Shown: positions 51,307 through 57,843 of the stretch, in pieces
How the letters are laid out: the number at the start of each line of letters is the position of its first letter
Position numbering within the stretch: the stretch's first letter is position 1
Assembly (NCBI RefSeq): GCF_024802625.1
Contig: NZ_CP103371.1
Coordinates: 3,658,001 to 3,722,000 of the forward strand
DNA from: Massilia sp. H6
GTDB taxonomy: Bacteria; Pseudomonadota; Gammaproteobacteria; Burkholderiales; Burkholderiaceae_D
DNA length: 64,000 nucleotides
Reading direction: 5' to 3'
Translations under genes and position numbers: made by a program
Notes under the pieces: model-generated
Told to the model about the DNA's origin: nothing
Databases searched by the model: none
The model's input: the letters and a program-made list of their open reading frames with translations, nothing else

Positions 51307-52568
51307 AGCCTCGCGTTTGCATCCATCTTCTCGCCAGCATGCTGGCCTGGGCGCCGGCGCTGGCGCCGGCCCAGGACATCGGCGTCGATACCCCACCACC
51401 TGCCGGCGCGGGCGCACGCCAGCAGGTGCTCTACCAGGAAGCCTTGCAGTCGCTGGCCGAAGGCCGCAAGACCGACGCATCGAGCGCGCTGTCGCGCCTC
51501 ATCGTGCAGGAACCCGAGCACGCCGGCGCCTGGCTCGACCTGGCGCTGATCCAGTGCGGCCTGGGCAACGCCGAGGAAGCCGAGCGCCTGTTCGCCAATG
51601 TCGAGACGCGTTTCTCGCCTACGCGCGAGATCCTCGAACTGATCGGTGAAGCACGCGACTCCGGCTGCAGGCCGGCGGCCCCGGCCAGTTCGGCCAGCGT
51701 GAATGTGGGCCGCGGCTTGGACGACAACGTCAACCAGGGCGCCAGCAACTCGACCTTCATCGTCACCGGCTCGGACGGCGACATCGCATTGCCGCTGCTG
51801 GAAGACTTTTTGCCCAAGCGCGACGGCTATACGAGTGTCGGCGCCGACTATGTGCGCGCGGCCGGGGCCAATGGCAGCCTCGGATTCCTGCAGCTACAGC
51901 AGCGCCGCTACGACAGCATGCGCACGTATGACACCGGCGCGCTGTATGGTGGCATCGAATCGCCCTGGCGCTTCGGCGCCTGGACCCTGCGCACCACCGG
52001 CTCGCTGGGCTTGACGACGATGGGCGGGCAGCTCTACCAGAAGCAGGCCCAGGCCCAGGTTCGGGTGGCCCCGCCGCTGCCGCTGCCGGCGCGTACCCAG
52101 TTCTACCTGACAGCCAGCGCCACCCACACCAGGTACCTGACCCTGCGTTCTTTCGATTCCGACCTGTTCGAAGCGCGCGCGCTGCTGGCCCACCAGGCGG
52201 GAACGCTGGCTGCCAGCGCCACCGTGGGCCTGCTCGACGACCGCGCCCGCGGCGCTCGCCCAGGCGGCAATCGCCATGGCAACTACCTGACCGTGTCGCT
52301 GCGCCGACCACTCGCCCAGGACGTCCGCGGCGAACTGTCATGGACCCGCCAGCAATGGGACAGCGCCACTCCTTATTCGCCGGAACTGCTGATCGACCAG
52401 GTGCGCGCCCAGCGCACGCAGGTGCTGCGCGCGGTGCTCACTTATCAGTTCGCCCGGAACCAGACTGTTGCGCTGGAGGGACGCATGGTCCGTAACCGCG
52501 AGAACATCAGCATCTTTCAGTACAATAACCGGCAACTGCAGCTGAGCTGGCAATGGCAGTACCCGTGA
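51303..52568 (+). CDS. TPR protein with predicted outer-membrane beta-barrel
   Basis: A 421-residue exported protein: signal peptide (IHLLASMLAWAPALAPAQD), TPR-like helical pairs (about 40-110; QEALQSLAEGRKTDASSALSRL), then a beta-rich region (about 130-421) of alternating strands ending in LQLSWQWQYP, typical for outer-membrane barrels with an aromatic C-terminus. The layout recalls TPR-barrel proteins such as Slam/DUF560, but identity to that family is not established. It overlaps the cyclase stop by four bases, so it is likely its partner in the same operon with FecR-type surface sensing. Confidence 0.7.
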   Translation: MKPRVCIHLLASMLAWAPALAPAQDIGVDTPPPAGAGARQQVLYQEALQSLAEGRKTDASSALSRLIVQEPEHAGAWLDLALIQCGLGNAEEAERLFANVETRFSPTREILELIGEARDSGCRPAAPASSASVNVGRGLDDNVNQGASNSTFIVTGSDGDIALPLLEDFLPKRDGYTSVGADYVRAAGANGSLGFLQLQQRRYDSMRTYDTGALYGGIESPWRFGAWTLRTTGSLGLTTMGGQLYQKQAQAQVRVAPPLPLPARTQFYLTASATHTRYLTLRSFDSDLFEARALLAHQAGTLAASATVGLLDDRARGARPGGNRHGNYLTVSLRRPLAQDVRGELSWTRQQWDSATPYSPELLIDQVRAQRTQVLRAVLTYQFARNQTVALEGRMVRNRENISIFQYNNRQLQLSWQWQYP

Positions 52569-52613
52569 CCCAGGCGGTACAATCGCCGGGTTAACAATCA
52601 CGAAGGCTTGCCG

Positions 52614-52940
52614 ATGGCGCCGGAAGTATGGATGTTTGTCTGCGCCGCAACCGTGCTGGGTGCCGGTTGTCTGGTTCCCAATCGCTGGCTTCCGCCCCTG
52701 CCCAACGATAAGTTCCTGCATTTTGCCGCATTTGCAGTGCTGACCGTACTGGCACTGCGGATCGCCCGGGGACAGGCCGAAATCGCCTGGTGGCTGGGCG
52801 GCCTGCTGGTGGGTGGCTGGCTGGTCGAATGCCTGCAGCAACTGGTGCCGGAGCGCCGCTTTTGCTGGCGCGACCTGGCCGCGAATGCCGCCGGCATCGC
52901 CGTCGTCGCCCTTCCCGCCTTCGCCCTCGGGCATTTTTGA
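52614..52940 (+). CDS. Small VanZ-like membrane protein
   Basis: A 108-residue protein with about four hydrophobic segments. It carries the VanZ-family pattern PNDKFLHFAAFAVLTVLAL and VECLQQLVPERRFCWRDLAANAAG, with the conserved Asp/Lys/His and RD-N residues. VanZ-like proteins are often found near polysaccharide and exosortase genes; function is unsettled. The ATG at 52614 has an AAGG site; a TTG at 52608 would add two residues. It ends 16 bp before the Crp-family gene. Confidence 0.82.
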   Translation: MAPEVWMFVCAATVLGAGCLVPNRWLPPLPNDKFLHFAAFAVLTVLALRIARGQAEIAWWLGGLLVGGWLVECLQQLVPERRFCWRDLAANAAGIAVVALPAFALGHF

Positions 52941-52956
52941 CGAGACCGATCCATCG

Positions 52957-53718
52957 ATGAGTTCTTCCGCCAAATTATCCCAGCAGCGCGATCCGGCCGA
53001 GCAGTCTGCGCAGCCGGCTGCGCCCGAGCTGCAAAAACAGCAGATCCAGGTCAACCTGCGCAAGATACCTCTGTTGTCCGACCTGGCCGACGAGGAAATT
53101 CTTCAGGTCAAGGGCGAGCTGCGCTACCGGCATTACCCGAAACGTTCAGTGGTGCTGCACAAGGGCGGTAGCGGTGACGGTTTGCTGTTCTTGCTGTCGG
53201 GCCAGCTGCAGGTGGTCGACGTGACCGAAGACGGACGCTCGGTCGGCTTGCGCATGCTATCGGCCGGCGACTTCTTCGGCGAGATCGCCCTGATCAACGA
53301 TTCGACCCGTTCGGCCTCGGTGGTAGCAACTACCGAAGTGCTGGTCGCCTTTTTGCCGGCCGCCGTGGCGCTGCACCTGTTCTCGCATTCGCCCTCGGTG
53401 GCGCGCAAGATGCTGGGCCACCTGGCGCAAAAGATCCAGCGCGATTCGGAATTCCGCGCCCTGCTCAGTATTAACAATACGACGCGCCGCATCTTTACCT
53501 ATATCGCCCTGATGCAGCAGATCGACGGCCCCGACGGCACCCGCGTGATCGAAAACCTGCCAACCCACCAAGACATTGCCAACATGATCAATACGAGCCG
53601 CGAAACCGTCACCCGGGCCTTGTTGACGCTGGTGCAGCAGGGGGTGGCGCAGAAGGAGGCACACCGCTTGATCATCCTGGATCCGGGGGCGTTGCAGAGG
53701 TTGGTGCAGGGAACCTGA
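52957..53718 (+). CDS. Crp-family transcription regulator with cAMP-type cassette and TGTGA-type recognition helix
   Basis: A 253-residue cytosolic regulator. After a 30-residue flexible tail comes the cyclic-nucleotide domain (about 40-150). Its phosphate-binding cassette FFGEIALINDSTRSASV has Glu109, Arg118 and Ser119, equivalent to Glu72, Arg82 and Ser83 of E. coli CRP. The C-terminal winged helix (about 180-245) has THQDIANMINTSRETVTRAL, where Arg215, Glu216 and Arg220 keep the spacing of CRP Arg180, Glu181 and Arg185, the residues that read TGTGA. Cysteine clusters of FNR are absent. It is 16 bp after the VanZ-like gene and follows a class III adenylate cyclase by two genes. Confidence 0.9.
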   Translation: MSSSAKLSQQRDPAEQSAQPAAPELQKQQIQVNLRKIPLLSDLADEEILQVKGELRYRHYPKRSVVLHKGGSGDGLLFLLSGQLQVVDVTEDGRSVGLRMLSAGDFFGEIALINDSTRSASVVATTEVLVAFLPAAVALHLFSHSPSVARKMLGHLAQKIQRDSEFRALLSINNTTRRIFTYIALMQQIDGPDGTRVIENLPTHQDIANMINTSRETVTRALLTLVQQGVAQKEAHRLIILDPGALQRLVQGT

Positions 53719-53875
53719 GGTTGCGCTCCTGGCTCTAGGCCCGACGGGGAACGGGCAGCGCCAAGCCCAGCCTTGGTTGCATTGGACAGGGTGCGGCGCC
53801 TCCAGCCCCGTGATACATTTCTGCCATGCCTGGCACCCTGCCGGCTTGATCTTTCTGTCCCCTCGGAGAACCACC

Positions 53876-54175
53876 ATGAGCATCCCGACCGGCAGCAGTC
53901 TCGGCAAAAGCATCTCGTACGTGGTGGCGCTGACCGGCACCATTCTGATGATTCCGCTGGTGGCGATGCAGTTCACGCGCGAAGTCGACTGGACCGGGTC
54001 AGATTTTGTGGCCGCAGGCATTGTGCTGATGGTGACCGGGCTGGCATTCATGTTTGCGTCGCGCAAGCTCAAGACAGCGACACAGCGCGCGACGGCGTGT
54101 GGAGTGATTGCGCTGGCTTTCCTGTGGCTGTGGGCGGAGCTGGCGGTAGGGGGTTTTACCGATATGGGTAGTTGA
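53876..54175 (+). CDS. Small membrane protein of unknown function
   Basis: A 99-residue protein with three hydrophobic segments (SYVVALTGTILMIPLVAMQF, FVAAGIVLMVTGLAFMFA, CGVIALAFLWLWAELAVGGF). The ATG at 53876 has a GGAGA ribosome-binding site 6 bases before it, which supports coding; an earlier in-frame ATG at 53777 lacks one. I do not recognise the family. It stands alone between the Crp-family gene and the polysaccharide export operon. Confidence 0.75.
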   Translation: MSIPTGSSLGKSISYVVALTGTILMIPLVAMQFTREVDWTGSDFVAAGIVLMVTGLAFMFASRKLKTATQRATACGVIALAFLWLWAELAVGGFTDMGS

Positions 54176-54277
54176 GGTTTACGTTTCGACGATACAAGCC
54201 TTCGTCGAACTTGCCCAACACACGGTTAAACACCAGCGAAGCCTTTTCCTGGCACTGCTTATTGAACCAAGACAAGA

Positions 54278-54321
54278 TGTTACACCTGTAACAACGGGCC
54301 GGCTGTTGGATGAAGTATAAT
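54278..54321 (+). promoter_or_regulatory. CRP-like variant box and TATAAT -10 of the polysaccharide export operon
   Basis: The palindrome TGTTACACCTGTAACA (54278-54293) keeps the TGTxA-N6-TxACA symmetry of the CRP boxes with T for G at the fourth position. A perfect -10 TATAAT (54316-54321) begins exactly 22 bases after it, the same spacing as at the S-layer-like and fecR promoters. No -35 element is evident. Confidence 0.62.
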
Positions 54322-54350
54322 TTCGGGCTCATCCGGCTCAGCCATTCCAC

Positions 54351-54407
54351 ATGACCAACACCCTGACGCACCCGACCGGGGCGCTGCCAGCACGGGCCGC
54401 CTCATGA
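54351..54407 (+). CDS. Possible 18-residue leader peptide coupled to the permease gene
   Basis: An ATG at 54351 opens an 18-codon frame (MTNTLTHPTGALPARAAS) whose TGA stop overlaps the permease ATG by four bases (ATGA). It lies about 30 bases after the -10 element. It has no strong ribosome-binding site, so it may be a regulatory leader or chance. Confidence 0.3.
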   Translation: MTNTLTHPTGALPARAAS

Positions 54408-55204
54408 TCTCGCCCCTGATGCTGCGCGGCCTGTGGGCCTACCGCGGTTTCGTGCTGGGCAGCGTCAAGCGCGAATTCCAGTCGAAATACGTCAACGCCA
54501 TGCTCGGTGCCGTCTGGTCCGTGCTGAGCCCGCTCGCGATGATTCTTGTCTACACCGTGATCTTTTCCGAGGTCATGCGAGCCAAGCTGCCCGGCAACGA
54601 TTCCGGGGTCGCCTATTCGATCTACCTGTGCGCCGGCATCCTGACCTGGGGATTGTTTGCCGAGATTGTTGCACGCGGCCAGAACATGTTTTTGGAGCAG
54701 GCCAATCTGATCAAGAAGATCAGCTTCCCACGCATCTGCCTGCCGCTCATCGTGGTGCTCAATGCACTGGTCAACTTCGGCATTATCTTCGGTCTGTTCG
54801 TCGTCTTCCTACTCGTGTCCGGCCACTTTCCGGGGGCGGTGTTTTTCGCCATTATTCCGGTACTGGTGCTGCAGATCCTGCTAGCCATCGGACTGGGCAT
54901 GGTCAGTGGCGTCCTGAACGTGTTCTTCCGCGACGTCGGCCAGTTCGTGACGATCGCGATGCAGTTCTGGTTCTGGCTCACGCCGATCGTCTACCCGGCC
55001 AGCATCCTGCCCGAAGAAGTGCGCCCGGTACTGGTCTATAACCCGATGGCCGCAGTGGTGCAGGCGCACCAGGCGATCCTGGTCGAAGGCGCCCTGCCAG
55101 ACTGGAATTCGCTGATCCCTGCGGCACTGATGGCGCTGTTGCTGTGCATCCTTGGCATGCGCCTGTTCCGCAAGCGCTCGGGCGAAATGGTGGATGAACT
55201 CTGA
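54404..55204 (+). CDS. wzm: Polysaccharide ABC exporter permease (Wzm-like)
   Basis: Six-helix ABC-2-type permease of 266 residues that moves finished, lipid-linked polysaccharide across the inner membrane. Typical: SVKREFQSKYVNAMLGAVWSVLSPL amphipathic start, FWFWLTPIVYPASILPE before the last helices. The stop overlaps the ATPase gene start by one base (TGATG). The ATG at 54404 is the family start. Permease and ATPase define an ABC-dependent pathway, in contrast to the Wzy-type machinery implied by the waaL-like gene elsewhere in the window. Confidence 0.9.
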   Translation: MISPLMLRGLWAYRGFVLGSVKREFQSKYVNAMLGAVWSVLSPLAMILVYTVIFSEVMRAKLPGNDSGVAYSIYLCAGILTWGLFAEIVARGQNMFLEQANLIKKISFPRICLPLIVVLNALVNFGIIFGLFVVFLLVSGHFPGAVFFAIIPVLVLQILLAIGLGMVSGVLNVFFRDVGQFVTIAMQFWFWLTPIVYPASILPEEVRPVLVYNPMAAVVQAHQAILVEGALPDWNSLIPAALMALLLCILGMRLFRKRSGEMVDEL

Positions 55205-56427
55205 TGGGCAGCATCGTCGTCTCCAAGCTGGGCAAGGCCTACAAGCAGTACCCGACACGCTGGTCGCGGCTGGGCGAGTGGCTGCTGCCGCTGCGCGGCC
55301 CGCGCCACAAGCTCAAATGGGTGCTCAACGATATCAGCTTCCAGGTCGCGCCCGGCGAAGCCGTCGGCCTGATCGGCATCAACGGCGCCGGCAAGAGCAC
55401 CCTGCTCAAGCTCATCACCGGCACCACCCAGCCGACCACCGGGACGGTGCAGATGCAGGGCCGCGTGGCCGCCTTGCTGGAACTGGGCATGGGCTTCCAT
55501 CCCGATTTTACCGGCCGCCAGAACGTCTACATGGCCGGGCAACTGCTGGGCATGACGGTCCCCGAGATCAGCGCGCTGATGCCGCAGATCGAAGACTTCG
55601 CCGGCATCGGCGAGTACATGGACCAGCCGGTGCGCGTCTACTCGAGCGGCATGCAGATGCGGGTGGCGTTCTCGGTGGCCACCGCGCAGCGCCCGGACAT
55701 CCTGATCGTCGACGAAGCGCTGTCGGTGGGCGACGCCTATTTCCAGCACAAGAGCTTCGATCGCATCCGCCAATTCCGCAAGGAGGGCACTACCCTGCTG
55801 CTGGTCTCGCACGACAAGCAGGCGATTCAGTCGGTGTGCGACCGCGCCATCCTGCTCGACGGCGGCTGGCTGGCCAAGGAAGGCCGGCCGGAAGAGATCA
55901 TGGACTACTACAACGCCATGATCGCCGAGCGCGAAAACGAGACCGTGCGCCTGCACGAAGCCCAGGGCGGCAAGGTCCAGACCATCTCGGGCACCGGCGA
56001 AGCCACGGTCGGCGACATCGCCCTGTTCGATGACACCGGCGCACGGGTCGAGGTGGTGGACGTGGGCGCGGCCGTGACGCTGGAAGTACGGGTGCGGGCC
56101 AATGCACCGATTCCGCGCATGGTACTCGGCTACATGATCAAGGACCGTCTCGGCCAGCCGATGTACGGCACCAATACCCATCTCAAGGGCATGGCGCTGG
56201 ACAGTGTCCAGGCCGGCGAAGAAGTGATTTACCGTTTCGCCTTCCCGATGAACCTCGGGCCCGGCACCTATTCGGTCGCGACCGCGATCGTCAGTACCGA
56301 GACCCACCTGGTGAACAACTACGAGTGGCGCGACCTGGCCCTGGTCTTCACCGTGATGAACATGCGCCGCCCGCACTTCGAGGGTTCGGCCTGGCTCGAC
56401 CCGGCCATCGACATCCACCGCACATGA
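55204..56427 (+). CDS. wzt: Polysaccharide ABC exporter ATPase with C-terminal cargo-binding domain (Wzt-like)
   Basis: A 407-residue ATPase. Residues about 1-245 are the nucleotide-binding domain: GINGAGKSTLLKLI, signature YSSGMQMRVAFSVA, Walker B ILIVDEALSVGD, switch His in LVSHDKQ. Residues about 265-400 form the Wzt C-terminal immunoglobulin-like domain (VGDIALFDDTGARVEVVDVG...), which in E. coli O8/O9a binds the modified non-reducing end of the glycan and admits only finished chains to export. Its presence predicts a terminally capped polysaccharide and thus a capping enzyme nearby, for which the next gene is the candidate. Confidence 0.91.
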   Translation: MGSIVVSKLGKAYKQYPTRWSRLGEWLLPLRGPRHKLKWVLNDISFQVAPGEAVGLIGINGAGKSTLLKLITGTTQPTTGTVQMQGRVAALLELGMGFHPDFTGRQNVYMAGQLLGMTVPEISALMPQIEDFAGIGEYMDQPVRVYSSGMQMRVAFSVATAQRPDILIVDEALSVGDAYFQHKSFDRIRQFRKEGTTLLLVSHDKQAIQSVCDRAILLDGGWLAKEGRPEEIMDYYNAMIAERENETVRLHEAQGGKVQTISGTGEATVGDIALFDDTGARVEVVDVGAAVTLEVRVRANAPIPRMVLGYMIKDRLGQPMYGTNTHLKGMALDSVQAGEEVIYRFAFPMNLGPGTYSVATAIVSTETHLVNNYEWRDLALVFTVMNMRRPHFEGSAWLDPAIDIHRT

Positions 56428-56437
56428 TCCTACGTCC

Positions 56438-57817
56438 ATGAGTTTAATTTCCTACGCCCAGAATTCCGAGGATGTGCTGCTGTGGCGCGCGCTCGGCCAC
56501 GTCAAGAATGGCTTCTACATCGACGTCGGCGCCAACGACCCGGTCGAGCACTCGGTCACCAAGGCCTTCTACGACGCCGGATGGCGCGGCATCAGCATCG
56601 AGCCCCTGCCCGCCTTCCACCAGGCTTTCCTGGATGCCAGGCCGCGTGACGTCAACCTGGCGGTAGCGGCAGGCAGCACGAATGGCGAGCTGGTGCTCTA
56701 CGACGTGCCGGCCGTGCGCGGCTGGGCCTCGCCCGAACAGTCGGTGGCCGAACTGCACCGCGCCGAAGGCCACCAGGTCGCCGAGCTGAAAGTGCCGGTG
56801 CGTACCCTGGCCTCGGTGTGCGAAGAGCATGTCCAGGGCGACATCCACTTCTTGAAGATCGACGTCGAAGGGTTCGAGGGCGACGTGCTGCGCGGGATGG
56901 ACTTCGCGCGCTGGCGGCCATGGGTGCTGGTGATCGAGGCGACGCTGCCGAACAGCCGGGCCACCAACCACCACACCTGGGAACACCTGGTAACCGGCCA
57001 GCGCTACCGCTATGCCTGGTTCGATGGCCTGAACCGCTATTACGTGGCCGATGAACATGCCGAGCTGATGGCGCACTTTGGCGTCCAGCCGAATGTCTTC
57101 GACGACTTTATTTCGCATCACCTCGACAAGGCGTGGACCTCGTCGAAGGACCTCACGCGCGCACTGCGCGACTCCGAGCAGCATGCCGCGGACATCGGCC
57201 AGCGCGCCGAGAGCGCCGCGCAGGAAGCGGCGCGGGTGGCCCTGGCGCTGCACGAAGAAGTGGCGTACCACCGGCATTGCTTCGACGACGCCAGCGCGCG
57301 CGCGGACGAACTGAAAGACCAGCTCGACGCCGCCTGGGCGCGTGCCGAACACCTGGCCCAGGAAAAAATGCACGCCGACGCCAGCATCACCGCCCTGCAG
57401 CAGGCCGTGGCCGCGGAACAGGCGAACGCCGAAAAGCTGCTGGCATGGGCCAAGAGCCTTGAAGCGACGGTGATCGCTGTCCACAACAGCACTTCGTGGA
57501 AGCTCACCTGGCCGCTGCGCGCGGCCGGCCTGGCCGTCCGCACGCTGCGCCGGCCCGACCTGGGGCGGCGCGTGGTCGCACGCCTGTCCCGCGTCGAGGC
57601 GCTGCGGCGCCTCGTGCTCCCGGTGCTGCTGCGTTTCCCGCGCCTGGGCCTGCGCGTGCAGGTGATACTGGCCGCGATCAAGCAGTTGCCGCCCGAGCCG
57701 TTGCCGGAAGGCGTCAAGCCCGTTCCCGACGAGTTGCGCCCGGTGCCGGCCTCGGTGCGGATGGTGCTGTCGGACCTGCAGCGGGCTCGGCGCCGCCTTA
57801 CCGGCCGCCAAGGCTAA
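56438..57817 (+). CDS. FkbM-family methyltransferase with coiled-coil extension
   Basis: A 459-residue protein. N-terminal FkbM methyltransferase (about 1-215): SYAQNSEDVLLWRAL, FYIDVGANDPVEHSVT with the SAM-binding Gly-rich loop, and IHFLKIDVEGFEGDVLRG. Then a long Ala/Glu-rich coiled coil (about 225-345) and a C-terminal segment with NSTSWKLTWPLR, a motif shared by large glycan-modifying proteins, and basic amphipathic helices. Order and neighbour (a Wzt with cargo domain) parallel WbdD, a methyltransferase-based chain terminator whose coiled coil sets chain length. That functional parallel is inference. It starts 10 bp after wzt. Confidence 0.84.
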   Translation: MSLISYAQNSEDVLLWRALGHVKNGFYIDVGANDPVEHSVTKAFYDAGWRGISIEPLPAFHQAFLDARPRDVNLAVAAGSTNGELVLYDVPAVRGWASPEQSVAELHRAEGHQVAELKVPVRTLASVCEEHVQGDIHFLKIDVEGFEGDVLRGMDFARWRPWVLVIEATLPNSRATNHHTWEHLVTGQRYRYAWFDGLNRYYVADEHAELMAHFGVQPNVFDDFISHHLDKAWTSSKDLTRALRDSEQHAADIGQRAESAAQEAARVALALHEEVAYHRHCFDDASARADELKDQLDAAWARAEHLAQEKMHADASITALQQAVAAEQANAEKLLAWAKSLEATVIAVHNSTSWKLTWPLRAAGLAVRTLRRPDLGRRVVARLSRVEALRRLVLPVLLRFPRLGLRVQVILAAIKQLPPEPLPEGVKPVPDELRPVPASVRMVLSDLQRARRRLTGRQG

Positions 57818-57843
57818 CTGAGCTACTGAAAAGATACTGGACT

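Noticed and set aside
54156..54371. 71-codon minus-strand frame before wzm
   Set aside because: It covers the TATAAT and the palindromic box of the plus-strand promoter and has no family resemblance.
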